A DNA stretch of 64,000 nucleotides from Hirudo medicinalis. Taxonomy: Eukaryota > Annelida > Clitellata > Hirudinida > Hirudinidae. Position 1 is the first letter of the stretch. Each line of letters starts with the position of its first letter. The notes beneath the pieces were generated by a model. It was not told the origin of the DNA. It ran no database searches and saw only the letters and a list, made by a program, of their open reading frames with translations. Positions 48,408 through 62,575 of this stretch are shown here, piece by piece. The stretch is from positions 111,711 through 175,710 of the forward strand of contig MPNW01000299.1 of NCBI GenBank assembly GCA_011800805.1, written 5' to 3'. The position numbers and the translations under genes were made by a program.

Positions 48408-48848
48408 CGAAACTTCATTACGGTTTGTGCCGCTTGTAGCACTCTTACAAGTTCTTTTCGAATTAACATAAAAACTCCTAATTCATTCGATTTTCAATTC
48501 TTGTGGCTTGGCTTATGTTACAAACTGCAAACGCATTGCTTGACATTTCGACTCCATCCAACACAAAACAATTCAAAAGCTTTTAAAAAATTTGCTTCTT
48601 CTGGTTATTTCTTTCAAACCAGGAGACCTCTGGAAAATCGGATGATTCAAGAAGGTCAATTTAAACTTTGAACAGCTTCAAAATAGAAAGCCGCCGCTGA
48701 ATAGCTATAAATTTAGCAGTCTTTAGGTGCATTGAAATTTATCTCGAAATTGCTCTCAAAATAGGATGCACAAACGCCGTAAGCTCGAAGCACAGAATCA
48801 CTTTTTATTGAATCACAATTTGAGAGGCAAACGTTAATAAATAGTTCT

Positions 48849-49214
48849 TTATGTTTCAATTACTTCTAATAGGCATGCTTCTTTTTCCGAGAAATTTTGG
48901 CCTCTTGCGAGGAAGAACTTGGTTCTCTTGTCGACCGTTGAGCGAGGACCGTCTCTTTCTGCTTCAACCTCCAAAAGCAAGCTTTCTTGAAGCCTGTGGA
49001 TGCAGTTGTTGAAAGAAACAAGTTCATTGCAGCAAGATTGAATACCAAGAACGCAGAATCTGCAAGCACTTTCTTCCGAAATGTCCTGACAAAGAGCTCG
49101 ACTCAAGACAGACGAACGTTCCTCTCCGCTTAACCAGGTGGCGCCATCTTGGCAAGTCACGGATGTCGCGACCATTATTAAACAAGAAATTTGGAAAGCC
49201 AGTTTGGTAAACAT
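48849..49214 (-). CDS. small secreted cysteine-containing protein, unknown family
   Basis: A 121-residue frame begins with a clear signal peptide (MFTKLAFQISCLIMVATSVTC, cut near residue 21; split here as MFTKLAFQISCL and IMVATSVTC). The mature part has seven cysteines: LC...SAC-RFC...QSCC...NNC in the first half and EAC near the end. A dibasic KR lies at about residue 95, before TKFFLARG. This could be a secreted peptide or prohormone, but I know no matching family. An A/T-rich CTATTTAAAGC at about 49430-49440 on the same strand may be the TATA region. An acceptor-like cacag at about residue 73 leaves open a spliced form in another frame. Confidence 0.5.
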   Translation of the reverse strand: MFTKLAFQISCLIMVATSVTCQDGATWLSGEERSSVLSRALCQDISEESACRFCVLGIQSCCNELVSFNNCIHRLQESLLLEVEAERDGPRSTVDKRTKFFLARGQNFSEKEACLLEVIET

Positions 49215-50925
49215 TTTCCTGGATTTCTAAATGTGTTCAAATCACTAAAATTAATCAACCACTTTAAAATATTTAACGTAAATATTAAAATAATAAAATT
49301 AGTTTAAACACATCGATTAATATGTTAAATTAATTAATAAATAGAATAAAAATACTAATACTATTTTTTATTTTACTAAACAATTTCGCTCACTTCGATT
49401 CAGAGTCGAAATGATCGACTGCGAAGAGCTTTAAATAGTAGAGTGTCCTTTCAAGGGATCTCAGTCGGGGGTGGATGATTCCATTCACGGACGGGAGACA
49501 CAATTAACTATCTTGTCCTCAAATTATCTTCTTTTTCCAGGTAGGGATTTCATATCCGTTTAAGGAGTTGCTGAGAATCTTAATAAAGAAGGCCCGATGA
49601 AAAATTCAACATTATTACGCAAAAAATATAAACCTTAGATAATTTTTAAGAATATGGTTTTTTTAAGAACATTTCTCCATATTACATTGTTCTTTCGTTC
49701 AATTCCGATCCAGTTCATTCGCTTCAACATGTGCACAAAAACAAAAAAAGTATTTTAAATAAAATCGCTATCTTTTGAATTGGTGAGGTCGCATTATTTT
49801 AGAAAAGTAATCCACAAAGTTATTACTCAACTCATAAAAAGAGATCTGTGAAATTAATAATGAACCTATGTAATAATCCGCGAAATTATTAATTAACTTA
49901 GTTATTATAATAATAATCCGTGAGATTGTTAATTAATTCAGGACATAATTTAAGGAATTCATTTTGAAATCTCTCGGAGTGTTGTAAATTTGTCATTAAG
50001 AATGCAGGTGGTGAGAATTTATCGTCTTAAAAACTTGGCCTGAGCTAACGTCGTCCAAACAATTCATGGGAAAATCATAAGAGGGAGCAATAGGAGCCAT
50101 CACTTAACTGCTTCATTCCATATTTCCTCCTTCTCTCTGTAAACAACCGACTGATCACGACTCGACATCAAAATTGGAAATTGACCTTTTGAAGGGACGA
50201 ACGAAATAAGGCTTATCGAATGGCGTAATCAGTCCAAGCCTTCTTATTAGGCAATCAACTGGTTTACCACTAAAACCGTGATCTGCAAGCAACTCCAGTT
50301 TATTCTTAATTATTATCGAGAAGCACTTTGCGATCGCGTCGTTGGCAACCTCGACAAGTCACTGGACTTCTTGAGCTACGAATGATCTGTTGAGAAGTAA
50401 CAATGTTCCTCAGATCAAACTACAAATGTGATAATCCAATCGGCAAACGTCGACACCAAGTGGACTTCTGAACCGCCGACGGTTCCTCTTTATTTTTACG
50501 AACAATGAATAAATATAAGAATACTCCTAACGATTTTTTCCTATCTTCATGCCTTATGGGTTTGTTACTATTATATTACAAGTGCTATTATAGGTTAATA
50601 ATACAAGTTTCTATTAAAATAATATTTACAAATAAATCCGACGCTTGCTTAGTATTATCACCAAATTTACCAGATTGACACATCGAACAAATTTAATATC
50701 GCGTCCTGTCAACAAACTATTTCTGTAACGACAGGGAACCTTTCGAGTCATGACACGTCAAAGGTCAACTTCATACGTTTGATACTAATATGCCCCCCCC
50801 CCATCAAACTCAACTACCTTTGAAACTCTAAGTTTGTTGTTGTGTTATAAAAATCAAAGCACATCTCCAATAAGGACTTCCATTTGCATTTGTGAGAAAG
50901 CCATTACAGTGAGGTGACCAACAAA
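49215..50925. other. intergenic, nothing recognised
   Basis: A/T-rich, with no ORF or splice pattern that I can support. It holds the 3' flank of the dynein gene. Confidence 0.45.
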
Positions 50926-50929
50926 AAGT

Positions 50930-53534
50930 TCACTTTGTATCGCAAAGGAGGGCAACACCTCTGGTAATCCAATGATTGGGTTCAAGAACTGTTTTGAGCA
51001 TGAGGGAGAAAATATAGGTGGCATCGGTTCTGTTTGGCTTCTTGTAAACAGGAGCTTCGTAGAGGGCCGTGGTTTTCTTTTTCTCCACGTTGGAGGCAAA
51101 CACGTGGACAACAGGGAGGCAGGTGTACAGGACTTTGGGGGAGGGTTCGATTAAGCGTGAGTTCTTCTTGTCCCATCCACATCCATCGAGATATAAGCCA
51201 TAAACGTAAACACCTTTTGGATTAAAAATTAACTCGTTTTTAATCGAAAATATTGAGAAATATCATTCAAAAAATTATCGCCACGACCTTCATTTGGAGG
51301 AGAGGTAACGTCTTCCCTCATCATCTTAGTAACCTCATTATCAATTATTACCCCATCCAGGGCCCAACCCTTGTGTGCCCTCGTAATTTCCTGTCTCATT
51401 GCTGTCAGGAAGCCTTGGGGATTGAAGAACCCTGCCATCCAAAATGCTTTTGGCCTCGCTTCAAAAAGCCACGCACTGAATTGACAATTCCTCTCCAGAA
51501 GGTCTGTGCACCAGAATCCAAGAGTTGTTGAATCCCATGAAATCTATAAATTATGTTTGCAGAACTTGTTGCGTCACAAGCAGTCAGAAATGATATTGAC
51601 TCCGCCGTTTTCAACATTTACTTGGAACTTGATCACAACGAACTGGTCATTCATTGTAGATCATCACATCTTAAGCAATAAAATAACACGAACCCTCCTC
51701 CAAGCTTCAGGTATCCTGGAGTCAAACATGCAATCGAGAGCATCTCTCAGCTCTCGGACATGATGATGGTGCCGTCGATCGCCAACTTGAGGTCCTGCAA
51801 AGTGCTTCTGACGGCTGCGATGACTTTCTGCATCCGATCCAATTCCTGCCTCAGAAATATCACCAGCGGATTGTCGAGGCCCATCTTGCGCAGGTTGTCC
51901 TTCACCTGTCAAAATGAACTTGTGATCTTGCGAGCTTGAATCTTTACAAGAAACAAAACATTGAAAGTTGTTCTAAACTACATATATAATTACATACATA
52001 AATAATATGTAATAATAAAACTGTATTGATATATACATATAATAAGATGGTTTAAAAATGAGATAAAATTGCCACTTTACAAAATCACAACTCAACATCC
52101 AACATCAAGATCACCTGCTATCAATTAAACGGTGACCAGACAATTGCACACAATTGGACGGAGAAATATTAAGGCATTTTAAACTGAATTTACTTAATTG
52201 AGATATATATATATATATATATATTCATATATTTTATTACATATTGTTATAACCCTGGCGATATGCACTTAATTAACTTTATAATTAAGCACAAAATATT
52301 CCTATTCAATAAAATATCACACAGGGGATTATTACGTAATACTTGGGAACGGGAATATTGCCTAAGTGTGGTATTTAAAGGTAGTGCCGAGAGGGGGCGG
52401 GGGACAAGGCGCAGTTTGTTAACCATTTATTTAGCGCTTCTTCCCAAGGGCGCTTGTGGCAGTGCAGACGGTTTCGAACACGACCCATTACGACTTTTGC
52501 CATTACCGTCGCATGTTGCAATTCGACAACCATATAATGGGCAATGTTCAGATGATGGGTAAACGTAGGGTAATAACCGACAGGGACACCCGCCTGATCA
52601 AACGGGTGTGGCCCACCCCCCGAGAACGTAAGGAGTTTGGGCCGAAACGNNNNNNNNNNNNNNNNNNNNNNNNNNNNNNNNNNNNNNNNNNNCCTGATCA
52701 AACGGGTGTGGCCCACCCCCCGAGAACGTAAGGAGTTTGGGCCGAAACGTTCGGTGACGGGGGCACTCCTCTGATGATTCCCTGTCGGTACGCTCCGTGG
52801 TAGGAGTTTCTAAGTACTAAGTACATTTATTTAGCGCTTCTTCCCAAGGGCGCTTGTGGCAGTGCAGACGGTTTCGAACACGACCCATTATGACCATTAC
52901 GACTTTTGCCATTACCGTCGCATGCAGGAACGCAACCCCTTTCGGCCAACCTGCAGGCCATTTATTTTTTAGAACTATTTATTATTTATAGCTGTGCTAA
53001 ATAAACGACGAATTGATATTTTAAACGAATTCAAAACATTTCAATTAAACTCGTCATAAATTTGAATATTTACACATCAAAATGCAGTTTTCAATAATTT
53101 GAGTTTGGTTTGTTCTACTTTGTTCAATGTGTTCATTTGTCATGTGTGCAACTATCGTGGAACCTAATAAAAACTTACTTACTGTGATATATTGAAAAAT
53201 TATTGCCACATCGTGTGCATCCGACATATCAACATCACACGAATATTGAAACAATAAACAATAATGAATATCAATTGATCATCACATTCAGTCGAAAGAT
53301 TATCAATTATTTCGAATATTTCCAAGACTAAACCTCGTAGGGAATGTAGTCGTTGGGCAGTTTGTTGAGCATGTCACCAGCCAGTTTGTAGACGACGGAC
53401 TCTCTCGTTTCAGTTCCCAAGCCACCAGAGTCCTTCGGTTGAATGCTGAGAATGGATTCAAGCATCGAGTTTGCCGTGTTGGTCTGGTATCTAGATGGAT
53501 TGCAACTGCTGGTTGATGCCAACTATCAGTTAAA

Positions 53535-53572
<38 letters not shown>

Positions 53573-54218
53573 TATCAATTAAGCTCGGCACGTTTCAATA
53601 CAACCCAGCTTATTTATGGTACTACATTAATACAAAATTTGTTAAAATGTAATTAATAATATTATTAATAAAATTAATTCACATAATAACATTCACTAAC
53701 GTGATATCTGCATTTGGATGAAGTCCAAATGTTTCAGGCGAATCAGCCATCGGTAGGAGATCAACGAATGACTTGTACTCATCAAGGGTTTTACACTTTG
53801 GAATTTTATAACCTGCATTGGTGGTCATTTGAGTGATATTTGAGTGATAAGAATGCAGAAGTTTGACTCATTTTAAGTTCTAATGATTCGATATTTTAAT
53901 GTTTTAACATGGCAAACGAAAAACACAGAAATTACGTCATCGAATAATGTTGAAGTCGTGACAACGCAATGGTTTTGTGTAAATCAAATAAATAACTGAT
54001 TACGTAAGAAGTCCACAAACCAGAATAAAACTCGAAAGTATCGGCAAACATGTTCTCATTGAACCAGATTTTCGCGTAGGTGTTGAGAAGCCTCTTGTCG
54101 TAATCATCGGTGACTCTGCTGCCGTACTGAACCTCTCCGATCATGTAACACACTGTCGTCCATGAGATCCCCTTGTTGTGTTTTGGCGTGAGTAACGAAT
54201 TAATTAACAAATTATTAG

Positions 54219-54254
<36 letters not shown>

Positions 54255-57200
54255 ATCAATCATAAAAACCAGGTCACCTTTTTAGGGTCAAGGTCATCAA
54301 GATGGTTCTGAATGAAGTGGATGGTAGAGGTGAAGTCCGCCTGGTTGAACTCGTAGGGGATGTTCCAACCGATCGGTCCAAACTTCTTCCTCTCCTGAAG
54401 AGTTGTGTGCAGGAAGGCAACAGCGTACAGGAGTGGTTTCCACTGAGGCATGTTGATTGCTTCCAGAAGATCTTGGGTCAGCAGTCCATAGGTTCGTTTT
54501 AGGTTTGCCTTCACGCCCTGAAATGTCATTTGCATGTTTTTGTGCCTTGTTTTTATGATAACGTAGGTACATGAAGAAACGTAGCCCAGAATTGTGGATG
54601 ATCACCTTTCACATGAGTATCATAAAATATGTATCATAAAATATATTCATCAACACTCGCTCAACCACGGACCAGTTAATCAATTAACAAATGAATTAAT
54701 TACAGATTTCTGACGCTCATGTGAGTCTTTTATTCAGTCGACCTCTTATTTATCTTTATCCGATGAGAAGGCACAACAACCATCCCAGCCATTCATATTG
54801 CTCTCCCTAGCGGTGCAGGCTGGGTTGCGAATAGAACACATTACGTCTGTTGCTTTCACTTTACAATTTTTAAGTACGTACACAACCCTCTGAGCTAACC
54901 TGCACGAGTGTGTATGTGTGTGGTTAATTAACGTCCATTTTAACCTGCACGAATAGCCATGAATAAATATAAGCCAACCTTAGTTCGCTACAATGACTAA
55001 GACAATGACTAAGACAATGACTAAGAGTAAACCTGAGGAGGTTCAAATGTAAACTTGATTGAAATATGAAGCAGGTTGATCGGGAATTTTGGGTTGATTT
55101 CAGTGGTGATCCAACATCTGAATGACTCATCAATGTGATCTGTCTTGGTTATGGTGTCCAGCAACTCATCCAAGTACTCCAAGCCCAAATGGCAGTTATG
55201 AAGTAAGACCCACCAACCCTCTGTTATGCCCTGACCAACCAATCTTCTGGCATGGACCTCCTGTCCCTGCCCCATTGAAATGGCACCACATTCTGGAGAG
55301 GACATGGAATTTATGCGAAAACTAAAATAGTTAACTCAAAGTAAAATGTAAGAATATACACAATACATTAAATACAGATGTATTAATAAATTAATCCATT
55401 AATTTTGTAATAATAATCGACATATTGTAGCCTATGTGTCTACTTATTCCTTTGTTTTTGGCGAGTCTCTCAATATTTTCAGTCGGATCGGATCCCATGG
55501 ACAGGAAGCAGATCATCGGAGTTCGGTTGTTGCTTTCCGACCACATGCTCTCCATGTCCAACACAACTCCCTCTGCAAACTGAAAGCAACATTATGTAAA
55601 CCTCCAACTAATTAAAAGACTGATCGTCTATCTGTTTATCAAAAAAAGAAATAATTTTAACGTTTTGCGTGATTATTTTGGGCCACATTAAACGATTATC
55701 GTGACTAAATATTTTCGAAACAATCATTCACGTGCCTGTTTGCCCATGGCTTCACTGATGTAAATCTTTGCCATGGGAACAACTCTGTCAGGACACCAAC
55801 TCCTGATGAGCAGGAGACGATGGAAGGTAGAAAGGTTGTCGCTGTAACCATCGGGTGTAGTTGAATCTTCAGGAGCTTCGGAGTCAAACCATTCCTTCCA
55901 GGCCTGTTATTTAACCTCACAACATGAATCATCTACCGGAACGATGCAGGTCAACGTAAATCGATTATAATTAAGCAGGTCAACGTAAATCGATTATAAT
56001 TAAGCAGGTCAACGTAAATCGATTATAATTAAGCAGGTCAACGTAAATCATCGCATCAAGGCCCACCTTTTCATTTTTTCCAACTTGTGTGAGAATCGTT
56101 GAGAACTGAGGCAACTTCTTGAGTTCCAACAGGTTCAACCAAACAATATCTGAAATCCAGGTGGGTTTTGGTTCAGCGAAGTTCAAGTCCTGAGCAGCCC
56201 CACCTGGTGTTGAAATTTGTAATCAATTTGTTATGGAGTCATTATAACGGACCATTAACCATTTTGAAACATAGTTTCCTCGCGATGATGTATTGATGCA
56301 GAATCGGATAAATATGCAAACGTAACCACAAATGTTCAAATAAAAACTTAACTATTGCATCAAGATCAAACTTCTCAGTTATGACATGCAGTAAATCCAC
56401 CCCACTGAAAAGGATTTATAGATCATACTCGCTTTTTTTTTTCGCAAGTCAAACTCATTTCTTATCAATTATAAATGATTTTATTATTTACGTCCTTCAA
56501 AATCAGCCAGCTACTCTCCCTCAACTGGGCGATTAGGACATTGTTCCCTCAACGGGACTCGAACCCGTGCAGCCATCGCGAGAGGCGAAGTCTCAAACAT
56601 CAGAACATGCGGGAGCCCAATATTCCTCGCTTTCAGTAGCTCTCGAGTTTAAAGCTCGTATGTGATTTAGGAAAAGATGAAAGTTGAAAATAGCACAGTT
56701 GAGTTAGGCACGGCACAGAGAATGACGTGTGCAAATTTCAAGTCGCTACCGTTCAACTTTCGGGAGGAGTTCTTGGGACAGACAGACATGCATACGCACT
56801 TTCTGTTTTAAGTTAGAGGTTATTATTATTATTTTATTACTGAAAATGATCATATTATTATTATTATTACTAAAAATTATTTATGATTTAAAATATTTGG
56901 AGGACAAAATCTAGTGAAATGACTAATGAAACCAATCGACCCTTGATGAAGCACTTGAACTCGTCAGGTTGAATGGTCCTGTTGAGCATTTGAATCTCGA
57001 GCGTCAGGAGGATGGTGAATAGGAACCTGTCCTTCTCGTAGAGACCTCGAACGGTGTAGGAGAACGTCAAGTGGGTCAGGTGGTCGATGATGTGTTGAAT
57101 CCTCTTCGAGGTGATCTGAGACTTCGGAGACTGAACCATCGACGTGTCAAAGAGTTGGAGGAACTGTTTCAATGAGGTCTGGTACATTTCATTCACCATG

Positions 57201-59545
57201 CCCATCTTAACTATGAGGAAGTATAGAGCTGATCCCCTCGTGGCCACTGCAATGAAATGAAAGTTGAGAATTGGTTTACTTAAGCATTAACCATCCATGC
57301 ATTTATTCATTAAAATGATCGCATGTCCACAAAGTCAAACCTGGCCTGAATTCCTCTCTTGCAGTGTTGATCCTTGCTCCAGTCTCAGCGGCAGTTGAAA
57401 GTTTCTCGTTGACCTCAAGGGCAGTCTGCTTGGTGATGGTGAGGGTCTCGATGAGTGACTCGTCCTCGACCAATGAACCCTGGGCAGAGGTCAAATGGTG
57501 GAGCAAGTTGTCCTCAAGTTCTTGCATCTTTCTTTTGTTTGTCGTCACCTCTGTTATCAACTTTGTCCTTTCAGCTTCTAATTCCTGCAGGAAAGATTGA
57601 GCGATGAAAGAATAATTGATTAATGGACTAAGTTTTTACCAGAACCACCACTGTACTGTGGTCGTTATTAATTATCAGTCAACAGATCCTAATAATCGGC
57701 CTGCAATTATTACGTCCAACCTTCTTCTCGGTGAGTATAACAATACTGAGCAGTTGATCCTCCAGACCCTTCATGGTGACAGTAAAGTTGATGATGGAAG
57801 TCTTGGCACTGACCTCAGGGGTGTAGGCAGGGTTGGCCATCTTTGTGGTGATGTAGAGCATGAATCCACTGTGGAGATCGATCTCCTTTTCTCCGACCTT
57901 CACCTTGAAGGTACTTCCCGATTTAATGAAGTTCTTCTCGAGGAGGCTGTCCAGGATAGGATCAAGTTCCTCCCCAACATCTTCGATGAGAAGCGGTTGT
58001 CCATTTGCTAGAGCCCCCTCCAAATGCAAGCGGAAGGATTTATGGTTGAGACTTGTCACCTTTAAAAAATGTCAAATGACGAAGATGAAGACAATAACGA
58101 CGTTGAATTTCTTTGCTAATGGTTAGATCGCATCCCAACATCCCAATGCAACATCACCGACTAATAAATTGTTTGAGGATTCCTTGGCTTTAATCCAGGA
58201 CTTGCCCTGATTCTGTGGGTCGACCAGAAGTGGATATCGGGTGGATTTGGTGACGATGAGTCCATTCTGGATGCTCAACTCATCATTGGGGAGTCCTTGA
58301 AGCCCCCATTCGCTGATGGTTGTGTTGTCCACCAGCATGGACACCATGTCAAAATCCTGTAATCGAGTCGCTAATGCATATTTAACAATCACATCAACAA
58401 CAAAAATATTAACGGTAATAATTGAAGCATATCAAAGAATGATTAACGGAGTGAATCTTTTAAAAAGTTAGTCTTACTGATAAAAAAAAAAACCCATCTG
58501 GTGCTCATGGTGATGATGACGATGATGTTCTTATAAAATTCCAAGAAGAACCTCTGAGAAGGGAATCCCATTTGAGTTCATCTCCTTCTTCCAGCATCCA
58601 AAGAGCTGCTTTCTGAACTCTTGGTTGAAAGGTCCTGCGTAGGAGAGGAATGCAGCTGCCAAGAGGACATCGCCAACCAGTTTGTGCATCTGAGACTGGA
58701 ATGTTTGACTGGCAGCTGTCCACCTTATCTTCTCCCCTGACAGTCCGTCTATCAGAGTCCTCGCTGTCGTCATCTTGTGCCTGCAGGACTCCGCATCATC
58801 CACTAAAGCCTGTTAGTAACGAGAACAAGAAATAACAAATATCAAGTAATTACTAGCTTCAGGTCCTATTAGAAACTCCTTACACAATTCAGTATTTGTA
58901 TGCGAAATAACCGTGAAAACAAAATGATCACAACAAAATAACAGAACCAATAAAATGATCACAACAAAATAACAGAACCAATAAAAGGATTACAACAAAA
59001 TAACAGCAATGAGCAGTGAACCTGTTTCTCCATCATGGCCTGTTCATATTGAGCCCTCACAGCATCGAGTTCTGCCTCCTTTTCATCCAACTGAAGCTGA
59101 GCTTTGTTGAGGTCCTTCATGGCTGCCTCGTATCTGGCTTCTTGTACAGCCAGGTTGGCCTAATACCACATCAACAGCGATAACGGGATTTTTAGCGTAA
59201 CAAATTGATAATTATCAAACAAAACCAACAATAACAATAGTGAATCGTCACTATTACCACCACTAGACAATCATGCCTTAAATTCCATTATTTACATTCG
59301 TACAATATTTGCATCATTTTGAATGATGGTAGCTACAGAAAAATGACTACAATTACACGATAAGAGATGTTATTAAGAATAATAATAATTATTATATAAC
59401 TATAATTAAGGTTAGTAGTTGCTTAATAATTATCATTATTAATGCATCTATGGATAACAAATAGAAAACATTGATAACAACTAACACAGTTATATCGACC
59501 AATAATAAAGATAATTCTTGAACTATCTAAATATATTTAAAAACT

Positions 59546-59585
<40 letters not shown>

Positions 59586-62542
59586 TAATAATAATAATAA
59601 GAACAACAACAACAACAATCATCATCATCACCACCATCTAGCACGATATTCTTTTGTTATCGCAAAACTGCCGTTAAAAGGTATTTTTAGATGACCATGA
59701 AATCCTTCCATCACCTTAAGAGGAAGAACCTCCTTGTTGATGCTGTAGAAGTAAGCCATCGATTGGGTCCACGATGCAAGTCCTGCCACGTCACCACAGA
59801 CCTTCCTGGCACATTCCATGTTGTAGTCCTCCATTTGTAAGTATGGTTGGAGCAGCTCTACTGTCTCTTCGTTGATGGTGTCCTGTGATGGTCATGATGA
59901 CGATGTTCTAACGATAGCAAGTAGGCTTTCGTTCCCGTGCAAATACATCGAGACCTGCTCGCATCATTACAGAGCAGAAGTGCTTTTGAATGCACAAAGA
60001 TTGCATCACAAATTATTGCAACGACATCGGCCTCGTGTGGATTTAATGAAATCATTTCTTCGGTGAATTTAATAAGTAATAAGTTGAAGTTGTTTTTACT
60101 TTTATTTGTGAACGATTAATTTCATGATAAACCAATTAAAGGCAATACATTTATAAACCCCGCTTAACTTTGAACCATTAAACCACCAACTTTAAACTGC
60201 TCAACTCAATTTTGGAAATTCATTAATATCAGACGTAATAGAAAACCCGGATAAACACTTATAAATGTTGTTATAAACACGAACAGCTAGTTTAATGATA
60301 TTGGAAACTTTACATCCTAAAGTGATCTAGGACTACATCTATGACTGATCCATTTTGGATTTGCACAAATATAATAATAATAATAAATAATATTAAATTT
60401 GTTCATTCCCAACTTTTGGAAATGCTAAGAGTCCTTGGAGGATGTTGGTGGCACTCATGAGTTTGAGGCTTCATGCCACGATGGTTTGGGACAGGGTCGG
60501 TCAGGGTCAGGAGTCACTGGATCAACCTTCCTCTGGAAGAGAAGCAGGACGCAGTCCATGATCCGCATGATCAGGTGAGGTGGTTTGGCCAACTTCCTCA
60601 CTGCAACAACATGGACAACCAATGTGTTGTCATGCATAATCGCTCGATCACGATAACTACGTCGATGCTATTGGGCCTAATTACATTTATTATATTTATG
60701 AAATCATAAAGAGATCTCTTAGAAAGTCATTAAGACCTCACAAATAAAATGAAAAGGCATTAATTACTGGCAAAGACTCGTGAGCTCATCATTGTCAGTC
60801 ATCCTCACAACGTGCAACATTCCACAACATCGGTCGAGGTTAAAAGAACAACCAACCAGTGGAAATGTGGGCGGGTTTGATCGTCTGAAGAGCAGCCTCA
60901 GCTTCTTCAAGAGCAGGTCGAGCTGCTTCAAGTTTTTCTTCGGCTTTCATTTTGTCCTCCTACAACCGTTTAAATCAACCTCTGAATGAAATCAATCGGA
61001 ACAATCGTGCACTTTGATCTGCAAGTTTGTGGAGGTCATCACATTTGATTTCATCACATTTTATTTCATCACATTTGATGTGACATTTCAATTTATTCCT
61101 CAACGCTTGAGAGTCTTACAAGTTTCAAATGTTTTAAAATGTTCAACTATATCAGTAAAGTCTTTCGAGTTACATCGTTTTGATGATTTGCGGATACCTA
61201 CCGATATTTCATCCACAATCCTCTGAGCCTTGTTCTTGACCTTCTCCACTTGTGCCTTCACCTTTTCAGCAGCTTGAGCTGAGGCAGTGACCTCTGCAAG
61301 TACTTTGTCTGCTTTGATGGAAGCCACCGACAATTCTTTCTCTTTGACTGCCAGTTCTTTGCTCAGTTCATTGACAGTTTCTGTGGCTTCGATGAGTTTC
61401 AACAAACCGGTGTTTATCCTTTCTGCCAATCTTCCAATTTCTGAACGCTTGCTGTCGTAGATGGATTTGTAGCTGCTGATGAAGGAAAGATACGATTTCG
61501 GAGTCACGTGGGTCTGCCTCCTGAACCTCTGGAAGTACTCCATGCAAACCTCTGACACGGAATCCTGATGAACAAATGATTTCATGGATTGAATTGGAAA
61601 TATTGAAAGATCAAACGAATACTGTTAAAAGATCCCTTGGTTAAAAACAATTCCTTTTATAAAGAAAGACCTTGCAACAGGCGTTTTGTTTTGCAACACA
61701 CCTTTCAAATTGTACGTACAATTAATTCAAGATCATTTACTTTTGCACAAATGCTTCAAATGCTTGATTTATAAGCAGTATATATACCTGAAAATTGCCC
61801 ATAGATTTTATGATTGCTTGTTTTGCAACATCGGTGCATACGAGGTCGTAGTTCAGGAGAAAGTGCCTGGAAACAGCGATGAGGGCTTCCTTGGGCCACC
61901 TCTCGAACCAGTCCAACGTGCATCCTGATATCAGGGCTGGAAACTTTAACGATCTGCTTCTGAACTTTTCACCCACCTAATCACGTCAACACGAATTGAG
62001 ACCAGGTTAATGAAACAAAGCCATTTCAATTAGGGGTTCCAATAAATTTATTCTTATCGGCCGTTAATCAACGTCATTCCGGCACCAAGAACATGCTAAC
62101 CCAGCCAACCACATCCCATCGCACTTATCCAACACTACGAACAACACGTGCACACATTCAACGACAAGTAAGCACGGATACAAACAGGTGAGAAACAGAG
62201 GACCACGTGGAGATTTTTCTTGACCCTGGCAGCGTAATAATTGTGCAGGTTCTCATTGGTTGGAGGCCTCCTCGGGAACTCCTTCTTCATCACGGGAAGC
62301 AACTCTTCCAACATCTCGTCCATCTCATCTCGTGCAAACAGATTGGAAACCTCGACATTCACGAATAATTTCAAGTCATTAATGAATTACGTTAAACATC
62401 CAAGAAACCATGAAAGCGAGTAACTTCTTAAAATAAATCCTCTAATAAGAAATTATATTTTGAGCAGAACAACCTTCCATGACAACATAAACACGTTCGT
62501 GACTATCAAATTGGAGGCATTAAAGTGTCGATGATGATGATG

Positions 62543-62575
<33 letters not shown>

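Larger units (their letters stand above)
51906..53333. other. dynein intron packed with repeats and a gap
   Basis: Holds an AT run (about 52204-52230), two copies of the GC-rich family 2 repeat, the inverted-end repeat and a 43-N gap. No coding exon fits here; the exons on both sides join in phase. Confidence 0.8.

Noticed and set aside
52740..52790. Hammerhead ribozyme (CTGATGA and GAAAC present)
   Set aside because: The stems needed around the two motifs do not form, and the 32 kb copy has CTGAGGA instead.
53303..53578. Minus-strand ORF starting in a poly-Ile run
   Set aside because: The start is a translated AAT repeat; only 53490-53334, in another frame, is a dynein exon.
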